The notes under the pieces were generated by a model that did not search any database, was not told the origin of the DNA, and saw only the letters and a list, made by a program, of their open reading frames with translations. A stretch of DNA of 34,546 nucleotides. It comes from Draconibacterium orientale. GTDB lineage: Bacteria > Bacteroidota > Bacteroidia > Bacteroidales > UBA1556. Positions 26,889 through 34,546 of this stretch are shown here, piece after piece. The stretch lies in NCBI GenBank assembly GCA_020718275.1, contig DYSI01000020.1, positions 1-34,546 on the forward strand, read 5' to 3'. The stretch's first letter is position 1; the number at the start of each line of letters is the position of its first letter. The position numbers and the translations under genes were made by a program.

Positions 26889-28079
26889 CTAAACTGCTCG
26901 ATAGCATTTTTCAATTAGCTCGAATGTTCTTTCAATTTCATGATCTAAACCAACAGAAAAGCGAACTAGGCCCTCTGATAATCCCATTTTCTTTTGTTCA
27001 TCTTCTGGAACTTCTGAGGAAGTACTCTTTCCAGAATTACTAAAAAGAGTTTTGAAATAGCCTAAACTAACTGCCAAATAGCCAACATGTTGCTCTTGCA
27101 TTAGGGTCATGAATCGACTTGCTCTTTCTGTTGTTTCTAAGTCTATAGCAATCATTCCTCCAAATCCAAATTCAGGATTCATAGTTTCTTGCATGGTTTT
27201 ATAGTTGGGATGGCTAGGTAAACCTGGGTAGATAGCCTTGATACCAATAGTCTGAAATTTCTCTGCTAAATACATTGCATTGGCACTATGTTGCTTCATC
27301 CGAATTGCCAAGGTATATAGATTTTTATGAATATTACTGGCTCTGTATGAGTCTAATACTCCACCCAATAACATGCTAGACCCGTGGTTTAAGTCGATTA
27401 GGCTATTGATAAACTCTTTGCATGCGCAAATTGCACCAGCCGTGGTGTCATTTTTTCCGTTCACAAATTTGGTCATTGAATAAACGACTATATCAGCGCC
27501 TAATTCAATGGGTGAAAAAATCATAGGGGTGAAGGTATTGTCTACTACTAATTTTATTTTGTGCTTTTTTGCTATGACTGCTAATTGGGGAATATCAGCA
27601 ATTTGTAGCATCGGATTATTCATTGTTTCAGTATAAATCAATTTTGTGTTTGGACGAATTGATTTAGCAACTTCGTCTAAATTAGTAGTGTCCACAAAAC
27701 TTACTTCAATATGGTATCTCTTAACATAATTCTTTAAAAATGCAAAAGTTCCCCCGTAAATTGTTCGTGATGCGATAAGATGATCTCCTGATTCACATAG
27801 TTCAAGAATTGTATTGGTGATTGCAGCCATGCCCGAACCTGTAACCCATGCTGACTCGGAGTTTTCCATAGCAGCGAGGGCTTGCGACAAGGCTAAATTG
27901 GTGGGATTCCAATGCCTTGAATATAAAAAGGCTCCTTCGAGTTGGCCATTAAAGCAGGCGGTCATTGCCTCTCCGCTTTCGAAGGCGAAAGTGGCTGAAT
28001 CATTAATTGATTGATTAACACCATTGTAACTTCCAAGGTGATGTGTCTTTTCTAGTGCAGTTGCTGGATTGAATTTCAT
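26889..28079 (-). CDS. PLP-dependent Cys/Met metabolism (trans-sulfuration) enzyme
   Basis: PLP motif VVYSMTKFVNGKNDTTAGAI; LIYTETMNNPML; SSEVPEDEQKKMGLSEGLVRFSVGLDHEIE. Confidence 0.88.
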   Translation of the reverse strand: MKFNPATALEKTHHLGSYNGVNQSINDSATFAFESGEAMTACFNGQLEGAFLYSRHWNPTNLALSQALAAMENSESAWVTGSGMAAITNTILELCESGDHLIASRTIYGGTFAFLKNYVKRYHIEVSFVDTTNLDEVAKSIRPNTKLIYTETMNNPMLQIADIPQLAVIAKKHKIKLVVDNTFTPMIFSPIELGADIVVYSMTKFVNGKNDTTAGAICACKEFINSLIDLNHGSSMLLGGVLDSYRASNIHKNLYTLAIRMKQHSANAMYLAEKFQTIGIKAIYPGLPSHPNYKTMQETMNPEFGFGGMIAIDLETTERASRFMTLMQEQHVGYLAVSLGYFKTLFSNSGKSTSSEVPEDEQKKMGLSEGLVRFSVGLDHEIERTFELIEKCYRAV

Positions 28080-28111
28080 AATAATATGTTTTATCAATTT
28101 ATATATGTTAG

Positions 28112-28119
28112 CAAAAGTA
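28112..28119 (-). promoter_or_regulatory. -7-like box (TACTTTTG) upstream of the trans-sulfuration enzyme gene
   Basis: Minus-strand TAnnTTTG match 33 nt before the start at 28079. Confidence 0.4.
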
Positions 28120-28308
28120 TCTAAAAAACAATAATTATTAAGTAAAATATATTTTAAAAAATTAAAATTATAGTAAAAACTGTATAATAAAATTAATATG
28201 TTAATTCAACTGGCTTTTTGTACTTGTTTTGCTTTAAAATATCAAGTATTTAGTCCAATACGGAGCTTTTAAAATTCACTAAATTTGCGAGCATTTAAAT
28301 TTACAATT

Positions 28309-29703
28309 ATGAATTACGATATCATTATAATAGGAAGTGGACCTGGTGGTTATGTGGCTGCTATTCGCGCTTCGCAACTAGGAATGCAAGTAGCAGTTAT
28401 CGAAAAGGCTGAGATTGGAGGGATTTGCTTGAATTGGGGATGTATTCCAACTAAAGCGCTGCTGAAAAGTGCTCAGGTTTATAGCTATATGAAACATTCT
28501 ACAGATTATGGGGTGATTATAGATGGGCAAATCAAAATTGATTTTGACGCGATTGTACAAAGAAGCCGTGGAGTGGCTGCCAATATGAGTAAAGGAGTGC
28601 AGTTCCTTTTTAATAAATACAAAATTGAGGTGATTAAAGGTTTTGGCACTTTGATTAGTAATCATGAAGTGGAAGTTAGCTTGCAAGATGGGGATGTAAA
28701 ACGGCTAAGCGCTGATCATATTATTTTGGCTACTGGTGCCAAAGCACGTGAGTTGCCAAATTTACCTATTGATGGACATAAAATTATTGGCTATCGTCAG
28801 GCAATGACTTTGGGTGCACAACCTAAGTCTATGTTAGTTGTCGGGAGTGGGGCAATTGGATCTGAGTTTGCATATTTTTATCAAAGTATTGGAACGGAGG
28901 TTACTTTAGTTGAGTATTTGCCTAATATTATTCCATTAGAAGACGAAGAAACCTCTAAGAATTTAGCCCGATCATTCAAAAAGATGAAAATGAAAGTGTT
29001 GACTTCTGCAAGTGTCACCCATGTGGATATCTCAGGTGAACATTGTATAGTTAGTGTTGAAACGGCGAAGGGTATCGAAAAGATTGAGGTTGAAGTCGTT
29101 CTTTCAGCGGTTGGGGTACAAACTAATCTTGATGGTTTAGGATTGGATTCACTAGGAATTGAGCATAAAAACGGGAAAGTATTAGTGGATGATTTTTACA
29201 GAACAAACCAAGCTGGCATTTATGCAATTGGTGATATAGTACGCGGTCCTGCATTGGCGCATGTAGCTTCCCGGGAAGGGATTATTTGTGTGGAGCAAAT
29301 TGCTGGTCATCATCCTGCAAAAATGGATTATTCCAATATTCCTTCATGCACCTACACAAGCCCAGAAGTTGCTAGCGTTGGGCTAAGTGAGCAGCAGGCC
29401 ATCGACCAAGGTTTTGAGGTAAAGGTTGGTAAATTTACCTTTAAGGCTAGCGGGAAAGCTGCTGCCTCGGGAAATTCTGACGGATTTGTGAAAGTTATTT
29501 TTGATGCTAAAACTGATTTGTGGCTTGGCTGCAGCATGTTAGGCGATAACGTTACCGAAATGATTGCCGAGGTGGTAGTGGCTCGTAAAATGGGGGCAAA
29601 GGGAATAGATATTATTGAAGCGGTACATCCTCATCCAAGCATGAGCGAAGCAATTATGGAGGCTGTGGCTGCCGCCTATGGCGAAGCGATTCACGTGATC
29701 TAA
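28309..29703 (+). CDS. lpdA: Dihydrolipoyl dehydrogenase
   Basis: FAD/NAD fold IIIGSGPGGYVAAIRASQLG; redox disulfide GGICLNWGCIPTKALL; C-terminal HPHPSMSEAIMEA. Confidence 0.95.
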   Translation: MNYDIIIIGSGPGGYVAAIRASQLGMQVAVIEKAEIGGICLNWGCIPTKALLKSAQVYSYMKHSTDYGVIIDGQIKIDFDAIVQRSRGVAANMSKGVQFLFNKYKIEVIKGFGTLISNHEVEVSLQDGDVKRLSADHIILATGAKARELPNLPIDGHKIIGYRQAMTLGAQPKSMLVVGSGAIGSEFAYFYQSIGTEVTLVEYLPNIIPLEDEETSKNLARSFKKMKMKVLTSASVTHVDISGEHCIVSVETAKGIEKIEVEVVLSAVGVQTNLDGLGLDSLGIEHKNGKVLVDDFYRTNQAGIYAIGDIVRGPALAHVASREGIICVEQIAGHHPAKMDYSNIPSCTYTSPEVASVGLSEQQAIDQGFEVKVGKFTFKASGKAAASGNSDGFVKVIFDAKTDLWLGCSMLGDNVTEMIAEVVVARKMGAKGIDIIEAVHPHPSMSEAIMEAVAAAYGEAIHVI

Positions 29704-29712
29704 AAGTTTTTT

Positions 29713-30876
29713 ATGTCAAGGATTTTATTGATAACCAATCGATTAGTAGTCGGTGGACCGAGTTTTCATTTGCTTCAGTTGGTGAAGCATTTTAATTCTC
29801 AGCACACTATTCTTTTGGTTTATGGTAAATCACTTGATAGCGAAATCTCTTTAGAAAAGTCCTTTCAAGACCTTGGAATTCAATTAGTTCAAATTAGGGC
29901 ACTTCAAAGAAATTATAATCTATTTAGTGATTTATTTTTTGTAGCCAAATTGATGATTATTTTTCATCGGTTTAAGCCAGATATTGTACATACTCATACT
30001 TATAAACCTGGTTTATATGGTAGGTTGGTTGCAAGGTTATTTAAGGTAAAAAAAGTTGTACATACTTACCATGGTTTAATATATAGGAATTATTTTAATT
30101 CTCTTTTTAGCCAACTTATTGTTTTTTTGGATCGTTTATCTGCTCGAAAGACTGATGTAATTATTTCATTATCTGAAAGTCAAAAACGGGAATTAGTAGA
30201 TTTATACCATATTTCAACCGAAAAATTGATTAAGGTAATTCCATTGAGTATTGCCCAGAAGGCAGCTGATTTTACTGAGGCGAAAGCAAAAGCTTTTAAA
30301 CAACGCTGGAAGATTCCTGATGAAGTGATTGTAGTTTCTCAAGTTGGGCGGATTACTAAAGTCAAAAACAACCAATTATTGTTGGATTTTTTTGCGAAAA
30401 TAAGAAAAGAATTCACCGCTCCTATTTTGCTGGTTATTGCTGGGGATGGTGAATTGAAGGCTAGTTTAATTGATCGTGCCATGGCATTAGGATTAAATGT
30501 TGGCGAAACTGCAGATGCATTCGTTGAAGTGCTTTTCACTTCCTGGTGCACTCACTTAGATCAGCTCTATTCGGCTACTGATATCGTAGTTTTGACCTCC
30601 TTGAGCGAAGGCACACCTTTAAGCATAATAGAAGCGCAAATGGCGGGTGTCGCTGTTTTGTCTGCAAAGGTTGGTGGGGTGCAAGATCTTATCGAAGAGG
30701 GTTTTAGTGGCTTGCTTTTTTCAAATCAAGAAGAGTTTGAATATAAATTCAAACAATTGTTAAATAGCGAAGCCTTAAGAGTATCAATAGGGACAAATGC
30801 AGCTAAATTTGCAGCATCAAAATTCTCCGAGGCAAAAATGCTTCAGCAATATGATCAAATCTATAAAATTATCTAA
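29713..30876 (+). CDS. Glycosyltransferase family 4
   Basis: GT4 signatures (PDIVHTHTYKPGLYGRL; SQVGRITKVKNNQLLLDFF; VLTSLSEGTPLSIIEAQMAGVAVLSAKVGGVQDLI). Confidence 0.88.
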   Translation: MSRILLITNRLVVGGPSFHLLQLVKHFNSQHTILLVYGKSLDSEISLEKSFQDLGIQLVQIRALQRNYNLFSDLFFVAKLMIIFHRFKPDIVHTHTYKPGLYGRLVARLFKVKKVVHTYHGLIYRNYFNSLFSQLIVFLDRLSARKTDVIISLSESQKRELVDLYHISTEKLIKVIPLSIAQKAADFTEAKAKAFKQRWKIPDEVIVVSQVGRITKVKNNQLLLDFFAKIRKEFTAPILLVIAGDGELKASLIDRAMALGLNVGETADAFVEVLFTSWCTHLDQLYSATDIVVLTSLSEGTPLSIIEAQMAGVAVLSAKVGGVQDLIEEGFSGLLFSNQEEFEYKFKQLLNSEALRVSIGTNAAKFAASKFSEAKMLQQYDQIYKII

Positions 30877-31418
30877 TGGAAATAATTGAAACTAAAATTG
30901 CAGGCTTATTGATCATTAAACCAGTTGTTTATTATGACCAAAGAGGTTATTTTTTTGAGACTTATAATGAACATAAATTCAAAATACTGAACTTATTTAC
31001 TGATTTTGTTCAGGATAATGAGTCGAAATCACAAAAGAATGTACTTCGAGGCTTGCATTTCCAAAAGCCACCATTTAGTCAGGCTAAATTGGTGAGGGTT
31101 ATTCAAGGGGCTGTTATGGATGTAGCGGTTGATTTGCGTAAAGATTCCCCAACTTATGGTCAATGGGAATCAATAGTCTTAAGTGCCGAAAATAAACTTA
31201 TGTATTGGATTCCAGAGGGTTTCGCACATGGATTTTTGACTCTTGAGGAAGATACTATCTTTTCGTATAAATGCAGCAATGCTTATAACAAAGAAAGCGA
31301 AGGAAGTATCCGATGGAATGATTCTGATCTCAATATTATATGGTCAATTGAAAACCCATTGGTTTCTGATAAAGATAGCATTGCTCCCTCTTTCAGTTCT
31401 TTCAAAAGTCCTTTTTAA
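30876..31418 (+). CDS. rfbC: dTDP-4-dehydrorhamnose 3,5-epimerase family protein
   Basis: RmlC motifs (DQRGYFFETYNEHKF; NVLRGLHFQKPPFSQAKLVRVIQGAVMDVAVDLRKDSPTYGQW; IPEGFAHGFLTL). 1-bp overlap with the upstream stop. Confidence 0.92.
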   Translation: MEIIETKIAGLLIIKPVVYYDQRGYFFETYNEHKFKILNLFTDFVQDNESKSQKNVLRGLHFQKPPFSQAKLVRVIQGAVMDVAVDLRKDSPTYGQWESIVLSAENKLMYWIPEGFAHGFLTLEEDTIFSYKCSNAYNKESEGSIRWNDSDLNIIWSIENPLVSDKDSIAPSFSSFKSPF

Positions 31419-31455
31419 AGGTATTTTGCTGCCCTTTGTCAGAGAATAGTCTGGT

Positions 31456-32166
31456 TTATGGCTGGTGGAAAATAGAATCTTCTTTCACAAATTCTTCGCC
31501 TCGAAACGATTGGAATAACCTCACAACAGTGATGGTATCCTTTTCGCAGTATTCTCTAATTCTGTTTAGATTTTTATCTTTCCAATAAACTTCCCAAACC
31601 ATACTACCGTCTATATCATCCTTTGGGGTTGGAATGTCAAACAGTGAGCTTAATAGTTCAAGCGAGGTGTAATTTTTATAGTCTCCAAACTTCCATAGCT
31701 GCATAGTATCCAAGTGATTTACTTCCCAAGGTTTTTTGCCGGCGACATCAAGTATTTTAGGAATCTTTATTTTATTGATCAGCATCCTTCGGGCAATGTA
31801 AGGGAAGTCGAATTCTTTAGCATTATGACCACAAAGTAAATGTTCGTTCGTATTGAAAAACTTTTGTAGCAAGTTAGCAAAATCTACCAAAAGCAATTTT
31901 TCGTCCTCACCAAAGAAGGATTTGACTCTCAGTTGATCATTATGCAAATAGGCTACTGAAATACAAATTATCTTTCCAAATTCAGCGTAGATACCAGCTC
32001 TAGGGTACAGTGATTCCGGAGTATCGTTATCTGAACTAGCTAATAATTTTCCTTTTTTATTCCATAGATTTTTGATTCGTTCGGGTTGATCCTCGTAGCA
32101 AGGATATTGAGGCACCGTTTCGATATCGAGGAATAGAATTTTTTCGATTTGGAATTCTTCTAACAT
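31456..32166 (-). CDS. PolB-like 3'-5' exonuclease / ribonuclease H-like protein
   Basis: Exo motifs LFLDIETVPQYP, LLCGHNAKEFDFPYIARRML, REYCEKDTITVVRLF. Confidence 0.85.
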   Translation of the reverse strand: MLEEFQIEKILFLDIETVPQYPCYEDQPERIKNLWNKKGKLLASSDNDTPESLYPRAGIYAEFGKIICISVAYLHNDQLRVKSFFGEDEKLLLVDFANLLQKFFNTNEHLLCGHNAKEFDFPYIARRMLINKIKIPKILDVAGKKPWEVNHLDTMQLWKFGDYKNYTSLELLSSLFDIPTPKDDIDGSMVWEVYWKDKNLNRIREYCEKDTITVVRLFQSFRGEEFVKEDSIFHQP

Positions 32167-32558
32167 AGGGCATATTTTTCGTAAAAGTATATAAAAATTA
32201 TTTTGTTCTGAAAAAATATATTTACTGTTTGACTGATAATTTGAATATTTTGCTTGGGAATGGGGAAAGAATTAGGTTTTTTTTGATCAAGTTGGATGTT
32301 TCTATTCTTGCATTGTACTGGTTTTTGCTCATGTTTAGGGAGAAATATTTAAAAATTGCGACTATTTTTCCTGAAATGAAGGATTTAAATACTGATATCA
32401 ATCTCGATTAATAGCGAAAATTTAGATTTGGCAGTCATAAAAATAAATATAAATATCAGAATATCAACATATTAAATATTTGAGTTTTTAAAAATATTGC
32501 TAATTAGAAAAATATTTAGTTGAATATAAAAAATTTATTAAAAAATGCAAAAAAAATG

Positions 32559-32566
32559 TATTTTTG
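32559..32566 (+). promoter_or_regulatory. -7-like box (TATTTTTG) upstream of the small lipoprotein
   Basis: TAnnTTTG match 37 nt before the ATG. Confidence 0.4.
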
Positions 32567-32602
32567 CAGTCCAGTATTTAATTAAATCAAAACTAAGAAC
32601 TT

Positions 32603-32800
32603 ATGAAATTCAAGAATTTATCTTATTTAGTAGTTGCTGCAGGATTAACCTTAGGTATGGTTTCTTGTGGTGGTTCAACCCCAACCGAAGAAGTAGCTGT
32701 AGATTCAACTGTAGTTGAAGCTCCTATGGTAGAAGAACCAGTTGTAGATACAACTGTTGTAGATTCAACTGCTGCTGTTACTACCGAAGTTGCTCAATAA
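32603..32800 (+). CDS. Small acidic V/T/E-rich lipoprotein
   Basis: Lipobox-like LTLGMVSCGG; low-complexity mature part; -7-like box upstream and strong terminator downstream. Confidence 0.7.
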   Translation: MKFKNLSYLVVAAGLTLGMVSCGGSTPTEEVAVDSTVVEAPMVEEPVVDTTVVDSTAAVTTEVAQ

Positions 32801-32821
32801 TTAGCAATTACTTAAGTAACC

Positions 32822-32857
32822 AAAAAAAGCCGGATTCTTTAGAGTCTGGCTTTTTTA
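32822..32857 (+). terminator. Terminator after the small lipoprotein
   Basis: AAAAAAGCCGGATTC-ttta-GAGTCTGGCTTTTTT stem with T-run. Confidence 0.88.
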
Positions 32858-32888
32858 TTGTCTAATATTTTTGTTTTGGCAAAGTGGG

Positions 32889-34097
32889 TTATAGATGTAA
32901 ATCGTGTCCCATCCGTTCTTGTTTTGTAACTAGATATCGTAAGTTATGTTTGCTTGGTGGAATAATCAGCGGCCGTACCTCCACAATTTCGATTCCATAG
33001 GAGCTTAAACCTACTTTTTTTGTTGGGTTATTAGTCAGTAGAATTATTTTATTAGCGCCTAAATCTCTAAGAATTTGAGCACCAATTCCATAGTCGCGTT
33101 CATCCTCTTTAAATCCAAGTTGTAAGTTTGCATCCACCGTATCAACGCCTTGCTCTTGTAAATGATAGGCTTTAAGCTTATTGATTAATCCAATACCTCT
33201 TCCCTCTTGATTCATATAGAGTACGATTCCTTTACCGGCATTATCAATTTGACGCATTGATTCGTGTAATTGTGGACCACAATCGCATTTACAGCTACCA
33301 AAAATATCACCCGTAACACAAGAAGAGTGTACCCTAACAAGAATAGGTTCGTCCGTATCCCAAGTTCCTTTAACCAATGCAATTTGCGGTTTACCGTCTG
33401 AAATTTGAGTATACGCATGTAACATAAAATCACCATATTCGGTTGGCATACTAACTACTTCTTCTTTCTGAATTAGACTTTCAAATTTAATTCGGTAAGC
33501 AATAAGATCTTTAATAGAAACTACTTTCAGATTGAATTTGTCGGCGATCTCGAAGAGTTGGGGTAATCGTGCCATACTTCCATCTTCGTTCATAATTTCG
33601 ACTAGTGCACCAGCGGGTGATAGGCCTGCCAAACGAGCTAAATCAATACTAGCTTCGGTATGGCCTGCTCTACGAATAACACCGTTTTTCTTGGCTTTTA
33701 GTGGGAAAATATGTCCAGGTCGGCCTAAATCTTCAGGCTTGGTAGATGGGTTTACAAGGGCTTGTATTGTTTTGGCTCTATCCATAGCTGAAATACCAGT
33801 GGTGCATCCATTGCCAAGCAGATCTACCGAAACTGTAAACTGGGTTTCGTGTGAAGAGGTGTTATTTTGAACCATCATATCCAGATTCAATTGCTCAGCT
33901 CTTTCCTCGGTGATGGCTGCGCAAATTAAACCTCGGCCATGGGTAGCCATAAAATTAACTAATTCTGAATTAACGAGTTCTGCTGCTGCTACAAAGTCAC
34001 CTTCGTTTTCTCGATCCTCATCATCAACCACAATTACTACTTTTCCATTTTTAATTTCCTGAATTGCCTCGTCGATAATATCTAGCTTTGTTTTCAT
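32889..34097 (-). CDS. ribBA: Bifunctional 3,4-dihydroxy-2-butanone-4-phosphate synthase / GTP cyclohydrolase II
   Basis: RibB motifs [14 protein letters not shown] and [14 protein letters not shown]; RibA motifs [21 protein letters not shown] and [11 protein letters not shown]. Confidence 0.96.
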   Translation of the reverse strand: MKTKLDIIDEAIQEIKNGKVVIVVDDEDRENEGDFVAAAELVNSELVNFMATHGRGLICAAITEERAEQLNLDMMVQNNTSSHETQFTVSVDLLGNGCTTGISAMDRAKTIQALVNPSTKPEDLGRPGHIFPLKAKKNGVIRRAGHTEASIDLARLAGLSPAGALVEIMNEDGSMARLPQLFEIADKFNLKVVSIKDLIAYRIKFESLIQKEEVVSMPTEYGDFMLHAYTQISDGKPQIALVKGTWDTDEPILVRVHSSCVTGDIFGSCKCDCGPQLHESMRQIDNAGKGIVLYMNQEGRGIGLINKLKAYHLQEQGVDTVDANLQLGFKEDERDYGIGAQILRDLGANKIILLTNNPTKKVGLSSYGIEIVEVRPLIIPPSKHNLRYLVTKQERMGHDLHL

Positions 34098-34126
34098 TCC
34101 TTTTTTACAATGTTAAGTTTGTAGTG

Positions 34127-34134
34127 CAAAAGTA
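34127..34134 (-). promoter_or_regulatory. -7-like box (TACTTTTG) upstream of ribBA
   Basis: Minus-strand TAnnTTTG match 30 nt before the ATG. Confidence 0.45.
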
Positions 34135-34401
34135 GCCTTTTTAGATAGATTAGCACTTATAAAATCTATGATTTAATTAGTGTTTCATTTTATCATTTTA
34201 CATCTTGGTGGAATTTTTAGGGTTTTGTTGCATTGCGGATTGTCTGATTCTGTTTGATGATTAATTTGACTACGCCAAAGGTAGTGGATACATTGTGTTT
34301 AATGCATAGTTCAAAATATGCATATTTTAAACTATGGGGTGTAAAACTGGGCTCAATCATTTTACTTATTGCTTGAAAATACCAATCTTACAAATGGTAT
34401 A

Positions 34402-34443
34402 AAAACAGAAAAGCTAACTTTTTTAAGTTAGCTTTTCTGTTTT
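34402..34443. terminator. Perfect 19-bp inverted repeat, probable terminator
   Basis: AAAACAGAAAAGCTAACTT-tttt-AAGTTAGCTTTTCTGTTTT. Confidence 0.75.
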
Positions 34444-34546
34444 AGAAGGTTCTAAAGTTATTCTTTTTGCACGTCCGTAATTGTACCACGCAAATAAAAA
34501 ATACTTATCTTGCATGAAATATTTTGACGTGAATATAATCAAATTT
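34423..34546 (-). CDS. Possible 3' end of a leftward CDS running off the window
   Basis: Open frame to the window edge ending ...NLIIFTSKYFMQDKYFLFAWYNYGRAKRITLEPSKTEKLT*, with the stop inside the loop of the 34402-34443 hairpin. Only 41 codons visible. Confidence 0.4.
   Translation of the reverse strand, partial: NLIIFTSKYFMQDKYFLFAWYNYGRAKRITLEPSKTEKLT

Noticed and set aside
32229-32411. Small + ORF in the AT-rich gap before the small lipoprotein
   Set aside because: No recognisable motif, no clear promoter or start context; likely chance ORF.
33532-33870. ORF antisense to ribBA
   Set aside because: Shadow ORF over a conserved gene.

Overview
Chromosomal window from an AT-rich Bacteroidetes-type bacterium, judged from gene content and recurrent TTG-N19/20-TAnnTTTG promoters. 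From left to right it holds: typA/bipA (-); a ribosomal/translation block rplM-rpsI, rpsB, tsf, pyrH (+); a secreted TPR/caspase-like protein; a transmembrane propeller-SpoIIE/PP2C phosphatase followed by SiaB-like, SiaC-like and coiled-coil/TM genes; a TonB-dependent receptor and an SRAP protein; a long-chain acyl-CoA synthetase-like gene (-); an outer-membrane cluster of OmpA (-), a barrel with two SPOR-like repeats, and an OmpA-like/TPR lipoprotein; a DUF486 protein with an HTH regulator; a CsgG-like/barrel protein; a PLP trans-sulfuration enzyme (-); lpdA-GT4-rfbC; a PolB-like exonuclease (-); a small lipoprotein; and ribBA (-). I saw no rRNA, tRNA, CRISPR array, IS element or prophage. 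The best candidate for a poorly described system is 5.9-13.2 kb. There a Sia-type partner-switch module (PP2C phosphatase, SiaB kinase, SiaC phosphoprotein) lacks a GGDEF output. It ends instead in a coiled-coil stalk plus membrane segments, and it lies directly downstream of a TPR/caspase-like gene. Other notable points are a perfect 75-bp tandem duplication in the ompA 5' UTR, a symmetric set of TTTGCAAA boxes at the HTH regulator start, and a structured rplM leader.
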